From Anopheles merus (Eukaryota > Arthropoda > Insecta > Diptera > Culicidae): a stretch of 64,000 bases of DNA. Positions 37,201 through 49,300 of the stretch are shown in pieces. The position numbers were made by a program, and so were the translations under genes. The notes beneath the pieces were generated by a model. That model made no database searches. It had not been told where the DNA came from and saw only the letters and a program-made list of their open reading frames with translations. The DNA lies in the NCBI RefSeq assembly GCF_017562075.2, contig NC_054085.1:1550001-1614000 (forward strand). The letters are read 5' to 3'. The number at the start of each line of letters is the position of its first letter. The first letter of the stretch is position 1.

Positions 37201-38314
37201 ATAAATAATCAAAAACAGCTTGGTAATCTTTGTGTTGAAGTTTATAATCATAGCTGTTACGATGAACTTTTTTTATGATTTTGCTACTGCAATTGTAGAA
37301 ATTCTTATTCCCATTTGTCATCTGTATGAATACGGAAAAGTTAGGTGAGTGAATAGCAACATATATCATGGTACCTGTGACTGTTGGACTATATATGGGT
37401 CTATCTGTACCATTATCCTGGAACCCTCCTACATTAGGGTAATGGTGCCCTCCCTTCAAGATATTGCCATGAGTAAAATTCCCTTGGCATTGGTATGCCC
37501 TTTAAGAGCGTCCTCGTTTTCAGGTAATAGAGTAACGTAATGGATTCACTCTGTCTTTAAGATGAACAAAATATATTATACTGCCGTTTCAGAGTGGAGT
37601 GATAAAATTGGCGTAATAGAAAGGCAGTGTGATGGGGATTTGTTCTTACCTTACGTTTGTTCAGTTCTTTCAGTACAAGGCACTTATTGGTGGAGTAAAC
37701 AAAGTAAATGAAATACGCTTGCTATTTCACACAACATCTGACTTTTGTAAAGGTTAAATTTATTTGGCTTTAGGTACAATGTAATCAAAGCATAGGTTGA
37801 TTATGTATACAGTAATTTCATCTCAAAATTTCTTCAAAATAATAAAAAAGCTCTAGAAATGTATTTCCGTGATGATATATTTATGGTAGTGATGAAACAA
37901 TGCAGAGAAGAAAATAGAATCGAAACTGTGTATGGTTTGCAATGGAATCAATGTTTCAATTGACACAAGTCTTTTTCGAGTGCTTTGTCGAAGGAGAAAC
38001 TATGGAAGGTATACATTCTATTGTAATAAATGATTGCAAAACTGGCAGTGCAAAGTTTACACCAAAGCTAAAGAACTATTTTGCCACATATCGAGTTAAC
38101 CATTATGGTTGTTTAATACCTTCATAAGGTACGTAAATGACCAAACGTAGCAGATTACGCAGAAGCTGAAGTTTATGTTTCTATGCTCAATTCTATTCTA
38201 AAATCGCATCGTTTGTTTCGTAATACTGATTACGACGTTTTGTGTATGTCTTTGGTGTACGTTTTTCCATGTAACTACAACACTGTCTTTTGGCACATGT
38301 TATTTAAACTACGC

Positions 38315-41300
38315 CTAAATACGTTCATCAAATGGTGTTTTAACAAAGTAAGTCGTCAGAATTCCTTTGCCTTTGACATGAATAGGTCCACGACAATCGC
38401 ACGAATAACCTGCTGCCATAAGGACTTTGGCCGTGTTTTCTGTAACCTGTGGATTTTAAAAACAAATGAAAGATATTATGAAATTGAAGCAAGCTAAGAT
38501 ATACCGCAGCGGTAAATCTTTATTTGTTTCATAATAAGATTGATTCTGCAAAGAGCAAAACATGATTGAAATAAATTCAGAAAAACTAATAATAAATATA
38601 CTTTTATGAAATTATAGGAAAAAATAAATCTATAAAAAAAAGTATAATAATGATTAAAAAGTCTAAATAGATGTTTGCACTTATATGGTAAATAATTAAA
38701 GCTTGAGAATAAAAACATTTGTTTCTATACATCTTTTTATAGAATGAATACACTCCTGTTTAGAAAACAATACCTCACTAAACAAACAACAATAAATGGT
38801 AAACTTATCTTTCGTTAGAATGTCCATTGAACTCTTTCCACATGCACTTGAACGGAAAAGTTAGCACATAACGTTATATTACCTGTACTCGTCCCATCAC
38901 TCCACATGAGTCCATACGGGACGCCACGTTAACTGTGTTGCTCCAGATGTCGTATTGTGGCTTTTGGGCTCCTATGACACCGGCTATCACCGGACCATGG
39001 TTGAGGCCGATCCGCAACCGGAATCTTTGGAACGATTCACGATTTATTTGATCCAATGCCGTCATGAGAGCAATGGCAAACTCCACTAGCACGACTACAT
39101 TGTGTTCCTCGGTACGTTTTTCATCCTAAACGGGCGGGCGGGAGTTCATCGTTGTATTGGCCACACCGGAAGATCATTGTTTCCAGTGCGAAGAGAGGGA
39201 ATAGATAATGATAGACGGATGGTGAAAATAATGAAATTGAAAAGCTGCTCTAAAAGAGCGCTTAATGCAGAGAAAATGGCGAAAATAACGATAGGTCATG
39301 ATGTTGCTGGACGTATAAAAATTGATGGTATAATAACGTCACCGTCCACCGGAAGCAAACAGCAGGGAATACTTGGGAAACACTTCGATCAGTTCCATTA
39401 GGGAGTAAAGGTGAGTTGGGTGTAAGTGATGTGCCTCCCTAACGTCATTTAGATGTTTCAACCGTTTACTAACATCCAGGTGGAGGTGGTTAAAATCAAA
39501 AGTCTAACAAGGTCTACCATTCCAGCAGTTGGTGGTGATACGTACCAGCTCATTATTTTCTACCGGGTTGGACGTGGAAACAAATGCACAATCATGAAAT
39601 GGGAAACAAGTGAGTTAGTATACATAAGTGAAAACAATTCAACAATTTGTGACTGTTAACGATAACGCTTGTTGTGGTGGTTAAAAAACAAAACAAAACA
39701 CATTTTCTTTAAAATTGGGTATACTATACAACCATGAACAAATTCTTTAGATATAGTTTTGGTAGTTAATTTGGCAGCACATTACATAAAATAGGAAGCA
39801 GTAAATTGGGTTTCGTAGAAATAAAAACTGCCACATGAAACAGACAGCGCAAACATTGATTCTAGGTAATGAAAAAGTTTTATGCTTAAAACGTGGCAGC
39901 CATTTTGCCGGGTCGATTTGCATGCGATGGATAATAATTTCCAATTAACTTAAGAAAATTCCTTGGGCGTCGTTTTGCACACGTTCCAGTAATGAAAAGA
40001 AATGTGCAGAGAGCGGCGACCCTAACAAATAAACCAATCTGCATATTGGCCCATAGCGCTGCGGTTGGTGGTTGTGGCGGTTGTTGGTTGATGAATCAAG
40101 CAAACTTCGGAAGCCCTTTACCTTTATGTCCCTAGCTATAGATAGAAACCATTCTCAATATGAATCCATATTGGTATATGTTGAGTTGGGTTGTTATGGG
40201 ATGGTCTTAATGCATACGGTTCTAGTGCATCATCAATTCTTGAGAAAAATATTCAACTAGCGCCTGTTTTTAAATTTTACATGTGCACTTGGAAGCACTT
40301 TTCATAGGGATTTTTTTATATGTTGAGGTAAAGAAATAAAATTCATGCAAAAAATATGTTTGCTTATTGCTATTTATAGCTCATGCGGTATTAAAACAAG
40401 CATGCATTCACAGTACAAATCGAATTGGTAACAACAATATAGTACAGTTTCGTGATCCTAGTACGTTGGTAATAGCACCTTTAAACGTGGGTGGGAAACA
40501 GTAGAATGTATTATAGATAGGGAGCTTACCGTGGCACCCTCTTCCTTGCCGGGGCGTAGTCCGGATGCAATCATGTAGGTACTTCCGATGGTTTTTATCT
40601 TCTCGATACACTTAGGCTAGGCAGCAGAAGCTTGTCAAAGTCGCAGAATCTCGTTCAGTAACCGTAAAGCATCAAGCCCTGCTTGTCACATCCGTTTCGT
40701 CGTAGAACTCCTTGTAGTTCGGAATCGAAGCAAACATGACCGCAACAGACGAGTAACTCTCGTGATAAAGCTCCTGCACGGCACGTTCCTTCTTGAGAAA
40801 GTGCTGGGCGACGTGCGCGGGCAATATGTTTTCCAATAAAATCTACTCAACCGAAACAGGTTGAGCATACCGGCAAGCAAGTGGAACAGGGCAGAAATCG
40901 TGCGTTGTTGGTTTGTGGGAAGAGCAGTCAAGAATCGGAATACGGTGAGAAGCAAACGTTGCGGGTGGTTGTCCAGAAAAAAAGTGGTGGGAAATGAGCA
41001 AACGATTCAGGTTGCATGTGGCACGTCCCGGGCGAATAAATGCAGCAGCCACAGGAACGCGATTAATTTATAGTTTTTATGACTCCCGCTGCTAGTAAAT
41101 AGTTACCTTATTGATCCTCGCATAGTTTCGACCTCTTCTTGCTCCACCTTTAGCTTGGCTTTCCACAGGAAGTCGGTTCGAGCGGCATATTCACCTTGGC
41201 GATCGAGTGTATGCAACACAGCACTTATCAGTAATAGGAATAGCAAGCCTTGAAATCCTAAAGGCCACCTAAGAAAAAAGCGTAAGAATCTCATTGAATT

Positions 41301-44300
41301 TAGCATGTTCTGGGAGGTGGGATTATTTATCTACCAAAGATTACATATTTGAACCATTCTGATGTCGAAATATTTTTAGTAAACTTTCTATTTATATTGT
41401 TATTCATATTTGCTATGGGATAATTTTTTAATCAACCCATGAATTGTTTTGCTTTTGGAATAGGCCTAACAAAATTTAGCTGTTTATATTGTACCTGTAA
41501 TTTCTTATTTCTTAGTGCAAAGTTATTTGATAAAAAATTCTAATTTATTGCGTTTGCTATAATAAAACAAAGTAGTAATGTCTTGTTGTATTTTCGCAAA
41601 AAACTTACGAATTGCCCAACGTCCCGTAAGCCTCAAACAGAGAGCTTGTCCATAAGACAGAAGACTGGATAGCGACGAATATTGCCATCAGCATTCCTTT
41701 GACAAGAAAGCCCGCTTTCAGGAAAGCGGAGACTGCTGCCAGGCTGATAGCGCACATGTAGAGGTAGACGGGAGCAACAGAAGCAAACTCATCGTCGTAC
41801 ATGATATCCTCGGTGGTGTTGTTCACGAAATGAATGTCGGCTATAACTAAATCGTCAAAGTTTATCTGGCATGGAATGAATGAAATATGGGTTAGTAAGA
41901 AAAAAACACGATGAGCAAGGTATTTTGTTCCGCTTACGAGCTTCAGGCGCAGTTTTCGACTTACCACACTGAAAATGGCACAGCTTGCAATGAGTGCTGT
42001 GGTAATAAGGAATATTGCTAAACGAAGACCACGGCTGGCAGCTATGACCTGTCCTGGCCGTTGTTTCCCGGCGGCGAAAGGTTCGACATCTGGTAGTTAC
42101 TTAAGTATAAAAACAATCCTAACGCTACAGCTGTTGCGCTGAGTGAACCAATAACGACTACATTGCTGTGAATGTAAACCGTTGGGATATTATGGAGCAA
42201 CAATGAAATAAAACAATCAATTCGATTACATCTATGAAGCTAAATTGCCGTAAATACGTGTTTTCTACCTTTTAAATACTATGATTTGTATCAGTCCTAT
42301 CGTCAGGAAAAGAATGAAAGAGCAGATGAGATCAAAGCGAAACGTTGGCTCAGGCTGTGCACGAAAAAGCGTCTCTCGAGCTGTATTCCGGTACCACATA
42401 GTGACGGGTTGGAGTTCCTTCGGTGGTCCCCAGCACTTGCATTCACCACAATACCCATCCTCCGGTAACAGATTCGACTCGATCATCGCGATGCTCTGGA
42501 ATGGAGCGGTATCAGTCAGTCATTGCAACCAGAGGAGAAAGTATATGCATCTTCACACCTACCGCCAAGCCAATGTTCTTAGCCATTTTGGAGTCAGTGA
42601 TGTTTGCGAACGGTTTGTCAGCGCCCAGCACTCCACGTACTTAGTCATCTTTGATGAAGGGCGAGTGCGTAGCAAAGGCCCTCCTGGTGTGGCTACCATG
42701 GGCGACCGGAGACAATCGATGTTGGAAATCGACATTTTGCGCATATCGCCGAAAATGGAACTCGACGATTTTCGTCGTTCAGCAAATGCAATCAATCCTG
42801 TCGAAAGCCGAAAAGTAGCGAAAATATACGGTAGTATTCGAAAAGTGGTTGAACGAGATTAAGTCCTTAAACAGTCCTTTGAATTAAAACGAATGAAGAA
42901 TGGAAAAAAAAAAAACGAAAATCTAAACGAGGTATCATGTTCCCGTTGCAATGTTATTCCAGGAAGAATTTTCCTAAATTCAATTTAGTTTATAATTGTC
43001 CTGTTCCGGGCTTGATTTCAAGATAATTTTTCCCTTACTGTAGGGAACATCGACGTCTTGTATTTAAGCAAATCCCTTACCGATGGAATTAATTCTGTTT
43101 CCAATTTGAAAGTAAAGAAAGGCACGAACACAAAGCATTTCCATTGGTAGTTCTGGATAGTCAAATATATGTTTTGCTATGATGGCTCTCAGTATGCATA
43201 TTCTACTGATTTATGCTGCAAAACCGGATCGTCAGATTATGCAATTCATTTTCTAAATGGAATCGAACCATAACTTGCCTTTACAGCAATTTTCATCGTA
43301 TCAACTATTCGATATGTCTTACACAATAATAACGAGAAAGCGTGAAAGAATAAAGGATAGAGCAGAAATGCTGCTGGTATCTGCGGCGTACCTTGTACGG
43401 AGAGCTTGCGACTTCCGACACGCTCCGGAAGGTGTCCGTTGGTGGTAATTGGTTCGACGGGAAGCGTCAGGCAGGATTTCTTCCTCGATTCTCCCTCATC
43501 CGCTTCGCCGGCCTCGTTAGCTGTACCATCGTTATCCACCGTCTCCTCGTTAATGGTGGGGCGGGTTAATTTGCACAGTTTGCTTGGAGTTTGGAGATGG
43601 CGGTGGCAACAGCCCATGCCCACGGATGCAATATTGGCCGGAGATGGTGGCAGCAGTTGCTCCTGCTCCTCGGGAATAGTGATAGGGGAGATGGAAGCGT
43701 GCGAGCGCCGAACGTCATCCGGGGTTTTAGGGGTTCGTGGCGTTTTCGGTGTCTTCGGTGGCTCCAAGACCGGAAGCAGGTGCTCCTGGTCGGGCTCGGT
43801 TATTTGAACCATGGTTGTTGGGGACGGGGTGCCGATGTTGGAAGTTGGTGTGTGCGAGTTGGCGGTGGCTGGTTTACCAAATCGGTTGGAGGTTTCTGTG
43901 GCAAGGTTCATGATCCGTTGAAAAACCGGGAAGAGAACAGAAAATTTCATTTCATTAGCCACTCGCCAATCGTTCAAACATCCATGAGCGCTTTCGGGGG
44001 TAGCGACACAAAGGTAGAATTTATGTGCCGCTCTCCGTAATCCCAGGGTTAAGGTTCTATTTCTCGCTTCAAACGAAGCGGTCAACCTGATGAGATGGAC
44101 AGAGGGATCACAAGGGTTCTTATTTACATTGTAAGTCTATGTGCTCGGGTTGCGAATCGGGTGCGCTAAGATTGGCTGGATTTTGTTTAACAATTAAGAA
44201 AGGTACGAATAAGCACGATTTAATGGGCTTTCAGAATTGTTTGATTATTGAGAAAAGAATCGCTCTTAATATATTCTTTTATTACGAGTGTTTAATTTAA

Positions 44301-45414
44301 ACTACTGTTTAATGAATATGATAAATGTACATTTGTTTTTATATTTCGTGTAGATGGCTCTTTGTGGCTCATCTATGCAAAGATCTTTCTTCGCAGCAAC
44401 ATGTATATTTAATGTGTTCATCTAGTCGGGCCGGGGTTGGTGGTACAGTCGTCAACTCGTACGACTTAACATGTCCGTCATGGGTTCAAGCCCCGAATGA
44501 ACCGCCCCACCGTAGCAAGGATAGACTATTCGGCTACGTAGTAATGAATTAAGTCTCGAAAGCCTGTATAGGCCGGCATGTCCGCGTAGGACGTTACGTC
44601 AAATAGAAGAAGAAGACTATCCTGTTATGGTAACAATAAGTCACTGAAAGCTAAAGCTCGCTTCACTAGTGGGTACAAGGCATGCCTTGACCGATAACGG
44701 TAGTTGTGCCAAAAAGAGAAGAAGTTCAGCTAGTACATAGTAAAATGTAAATAATAAAAAATAATGCAAAACATTGCAGTCAGTTATAAAGACTTCAAGG
44801 GACCAGTCTAGCAACCACTTAATCTTAGAATCGAGGGAAAAAACTCTGTATCCTTTGTAATGTCTGTATAAAGCTGAAACATCGGAAAGGTTCCTTACCT
44901 TCGGTGGTACGATAAGATATGTTTCAATTTATGATCCGCCAAGTAGGACTCTCTGGACGCACCCCGCCCGGTTCAACCTCGAACATGTCGCCTAGGTAAT
45001 CCAGCGTTGCCTTTGTGATGTGTACCCGGCTGGAGCGACGCAGATTTTTTTAGTATTTTGTGTGGTTTTAAGTCAAAACCGGTACAGTGTTGGGGAAATG
45101 AAACAAAAACAAAGTTAATAATGGGTTAGGAGTAAGGAATCCTTTCCCGGGGCGGAACACAGCAAAACATCGGGATATAAGTGTCCAGGAAAAGCTGGCG
45201 ACGAGCGCAATGGGAGCGGCTAGAACGGTAAAAACGGCTAACGATTATGCTCTTACCCTGCAACTCCACCGCTTTCATATGGTTTGCCAGGGTCACGTCA
45301 TCACTCCAAACGTCGAACTGCCATTTCCGCAATCCCAGCACACCGCACAGCACGTTGCCAGTGTGAATGCCGATCCGCATGTCCACATTGAAGCCGGTTG
45401 CCTCCCGTACGAAT
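38315..45414 (-). CDS. Transmembrane adenylate cyclase (Ac76E / ADCY2-like), 5' part missing, many frame losses
   Basis: This membrane cyclase makes cAMP downstream of G proteins. Exons in order are 45257-45414 (C1a: MRIGIHTGNVLCGVLG, WQFDVWSDDVTLANHM), 44899-45029 (VHITKATLDYLGDMFEVEPG), about 43392-44086 (C1b, with a proline/threonine-rich PKTPKTPRTPKT stretch; 5' edge uncertain), 42563-42797, 42269-42495, 41965-42175, 41609-41865 and 41107-41268 (second membrane cassette), 40530-40842 (C2 start: NILPAHVAQHF, STYMIASGLRPGKEEGAT), 38883-39125 (QYDIWSNTVNVASRMDS, with the catalytic Asn and Arg) and 38315-38446 (VKGKG ... TYFVKTPFDERI, stop). The first membrane cassette and the metal-binding half of C1a are absent and must lie in or beyond the N gap. 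At least ten single-base losses interrupt the reading frame; splice sites and key residues remain. The isoform assignment is from memory of C2 sequence. Confidence 0.85.
44428..44615 (+). mobile_element. tRNA-derived SINE copy
   Basis: The head TGGTACAGTCGTCAACTCGT and B-box-like GGGTTCAAGCCCCG are followed by a body ending in GTAGGACGTTACG and a (GAA)n-type tail. It lies in the intron or intergenic part between cyclase exons 43392-44086 and 44899-45029. Confidence 0.7.
44616..44724 (+). mobile_element. 3' half of a second SINE copy in tandem
   Basis: ACTATCCTGTTATGGTAACA, AAGTCACTGAAAGC, CACTAGTGGGTAC and a GAGAAGAAG tail match the 3' body of the copies at 53649 and 56476. It directly follows the tail of the preceding SINE, so one copy inserted into or recombined with the other's GAA tail. 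Confidence 0.6.
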
Positions 45415-45876
45415 CTGCAACCGGAGCAGTATAGAAAATATGATTTTGTGAAGGATTGATGGTTTAGACGTACGCTATAATTCAATTTGGTCTTGTTAGT
45501 GTGATTGCGATGAGGTGGAAATGGCACAAGTGCACGGTGAGTGAATGACACTGTATCGATTTTTAAGCCTTTTCTTAGGTTCTAGTCTACCTGAGGGAGA
45601 AGCTAATCCTGTGTATACGCTTCATCAGAATTGGTATGCCAATTGTTTTTGCATAGTTACTATCGAATTACGTAACTGGCAATGTAAAGGAAATCATATA
45701 GGGTTGTTTTATTTCGCACTTGTATAATAATATGTATATAATATTAAATCGAGCAAGGTACACAATTAAAAAAATCAAAGCTGAAGCAATAAGAGATGGG
45801 CTAATAAATCACTGTATCGAATATTATAATATTGGAGTTGGACAGGTAGAGAATAATATTTGAAATATGCGTCAAA

Positions 45877-45976
45877 NNNNNNNNNNNNNNNNNNNNNNNN
45901 NNNNNNNNNNNNNNNNNNNNNNNNNNNNNNNNNNNNNNNNNNNNNNNNNNNNNNNNNNNNNNNNNNNNNNNNNNNN
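45877..45976. other. Assembly gap of exactly 100 N
   Basis: One hundred N bases mark a scaffold join of unknown true length. Genes on both sides lose exons here: the cyclase lacks its 5' exons and the CUB-domain gene lacks its 3' exons. Confidence 0.99.
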
Positions 45977-46399
45977 AATTCCACCATTCGATTGGTCGTG
46001 TTGCACGAAAACGAACGATGCAAGTTAATTGGACGGAGTAATCGGATGTTGCCGTTGGCGTACGTGACAAGTTGCTGAACGAATAAATAATGTACAACCC
46101 ATTGGATGAAAATTCATTTCCTGAACGAAGCCAAATCGTCGCTCCGAGCTGCCAATTCATCGGTTCCGGTTGTTTTTTTTCCCGTTCAACTATGTATGTA
46201 ATGAGAAGATGTACCTTTCCTAGCAGTGGTTGGGTTATTTAGTTGCCCCAAATTGGGGAACGAAATTGTTGTTTGGTACGCAGGTTTTAGAACGAAAATG
46301 AAATCTGCTTTGAACGACATAACTCTTTTGGGCAGAAAAGGATTTTACAGAAAAGTCAAAAGAAAGGTGTCGATTAGTTTGTTTAGTAAACAATCGCAC

Positions 46400-49300
46400 C
46401 TGTAAGTAGCCTCCATCGCAGTGTGTCGCATTAAGTAGGGTTCCTACTTTGAACTTTTTTGAAATTCAACCGTAGCACCCAATCGCGGGTGTCACCCCGG
46501 AAGCTGCGAAACCGATACCAGCATGTGAGTGGTCGGTTTCGATTAAGGTTTGTAACTTCTGAAGAAATATCCTCGTAGATGTCAACAGTTTTGTTGCAAT
46601 GGTCTTTGGCACCGTCGGCAGTGTTACCGGCTAAAAGAAAAAAAATTAAATGTATACAACCCTATTAATTTGGATATAAGACACAGTGTGTGGCACAGTA
46701 ATGTAATTTAGGAGTACAATTCAATGGTATAAAGGCGGGCTACATTTATCGTACTCGCAAGTGTAATTTCGATTTTCACTAGCGCATCTGGGGCGGCTGG
46801 TGGAAGCTTTTTTTGGTCGTCGGGGGAAGGGTCGTGTTGAATCTCAAATTAATTAGTTTTTACACCGTTTTTTGATTCGGAGACTTCTGAACTACTTGCA
46901 CACATATTTATCTATCAATTACAAAGCTTTTCCAGTCAGTTGAAGTAAAAACAAGGAAAAATAACGATTTTCTGAAGCGGCTCCAAATTGTTTGGCAAAA
47001 TGCTTCGTCAGCGCGCCTCCAGATGCGCTAGTGAAATCGAAATTACACTTGTGGGTACGATCAATGTAAGCCCGGCCTTAAGAATATTCTTCTTCTTTTT
47101 CTTCTTTGGCACAACAACCGCTGTCGGTCAAGGCTTTCCTGTACCCACTAGTGAAGTGAGCTTGGCTTTCAGTGACTTATTGTTACCATAGCAGGATAGT
47201 CAGTCCTACGTATGGGGCACGGTCTATTCGGGACTTGAACCCATCCATGACGGGTATGTTGTTACGTCGTACGAGTGACGACTGTACCACCAGACCGGCC
47301 CAATAAGAGTATTTTACTTCCAAATATAAAACTGTACGGTCATACTTTTGGATGTGCCGTTGAAATACGATAAAAATATAAACTCCAATTTTCATGAATT
47401 AATAACGACGTAATTAAAATAAACAATTATGTATGATATAAAAAAACATAAAAATAAAGACGATTCACCATGAATCACAGTTGGACCATAGTTATACAAA
47501 AAAAACTGTATAAAAATTAAAGACATACACAAGAGCAATCATTAGACTCTTTTGTCGGAGCTTCAGATTGCCTCAATGGTCATTTAAAATTTTCAAAGGC
47601 GATCATAATTGCATTATTGCACGTAGCCTGAATCTACAACACTAACATTTGAAAGCATGTGCTTCACACTTTTAGAAGTTCAATATTGTCTTAAATTAGG
47701 CGTGGTTAGGAAACCACGTTTTGTGATAAATTTGCCATCTCAAACTCCTGGTTCTGTATAAGAAACGAATGGCTTTTTCCGACTTTGAATCACGTCACGT
47801 GTTCCCTTTGGTCCGAAATTTGTACTTTACTCGCTACACAGACCGCAGTGTTAGAACAATCTAGAAGTTAGTGTGAAACGACGAATTTTTCCAACGCTCA
47901 GGTTAGCTTAGATTTCGCTTCAGGACACGTTCCCTAAACGGGCACTCCAGCAGGCAATGAATATCCGATGAGGAGCAGATTCCGCAACCGGAAAACCATA
48001 TTTCACTAGGGATTTGGGAGTCCACACTTGCCGCAAGCGAGCAGCACAGCGAAGCACAGATGCCATGTGCACCACCACTATGTTGCTGTTCCCTTCTGTG
48101 TTTCATATAATTTAATTACCAGCCCAAATTATGTTTCGCCTTTTTATGAACGTATTAATAATAACAGGAAGTATAAATCATACACAAACGGCCGATATAT
48201 ACGTGATCCTTAAATTCGGACGGTGCCACATGCGAATTGAGCAGAGAGAAACAATCTAAAGCAGCGGAGACGTGAGAAGGATTCTTGTAAAAAGTACAAG
48301 CGGTAAGAACAAAAGGGAAGTTGATGGGATGAAATTTGTACTGAACCAAAGACACTCGCGTTATAATGGAGGCGCATGGTCTTTCACGTTTAGCCTGGTC
48401 GCCAACGCGCCCCGTTCGACAAGCAGCGCCTGTAGGGTGCAATGATTTGTAGCGCTTCATGAATTTGTGGGGCGTAACACAAAGTTGGTTAACGAACTTG
48501 TTGGTGCTGAAAAATTAACTTGGATTCTCTCGTGCATTTAGTAACGCCAGCGTCTTGACATAAAATTTCCTTAGGGAACGATAAATTTATTTGTTATTTA
48601 GAATGTAGGTGTTGGTTACACATGAAGAAAAAAATATAACACTGAAAATGGTACACATTTTAATTTTTTATTAAATTTAGAACATAATTTAACACTAGAC
48701 TTCAAAGGTTAGTGCAATAGTTAATTTTATTGTAAGTTATTGCAGGAGTTACCCAAGTAAATCTTTTTCTTCTTTTTAGAAGCTAGCTAAACCATCTAAA
48801 CTGAACCATCAATGGTTTGTACTATATGTGACTGAATAGTGTATCTATTGTCTATTGTCCTGAAGGTGAGCTTAGTTCATATAAGGCTTGAACCATGGCT
48901 TACAGCCATGGTTTCTTTACTATAAGCTCTTGCAATTTGACTGTATCATGGAACCGACCTTGCCAATAATTGATTTAAACTTGATCATCACTCACTAATA
49001 TTGATGCTAAACAACACTAGTGAAATTTAAAATTGTTCAAGGATTAAATAATAAATTTATGCATATGCTATTGTTTAAAGAATAAAATTTTAAAAATAAT
49101 TAATAATAGAAATAAAAAAATAAATAATAAAACAATTATTACTAAAAAGCAGTAGGGTAAACGTACGATATAGTGATGCTAGTACTAATAGTGGTGATAT
49201 TGCACTAAAATGTGTCTCATACGTTAAATTAACAGAAGTTAAGTTATCTACGTTAGTGTGAAATGTTCTCTAGCCTTTTACAAAGGATTTAAAAAATGAA

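Larger units (their letters stand above)
30654..38314. other. AT-rich intergenic region, no gene recognised
   Basis: About 7.7 kb separates the dynein start from the adenylate cyclase stop. I see only short ORFs with no family features, a 24-bp tandem duplication at 31176, a SINE and a CT microsatellite near 34.0-34.3 kb. It should contain the dynein promoter next to 30.65 kb and the cyclase 3' UTR next to 38.3 kb, but no element can be pinpointed by eye. Confidence 0.5.

Noticed and set aside
42281..44040. Plus-strand ORFs of up to 193 codons opposite the cyclase exons
   Set aside because: They overlap cyclase exons in antisense and lack recognisable domains.
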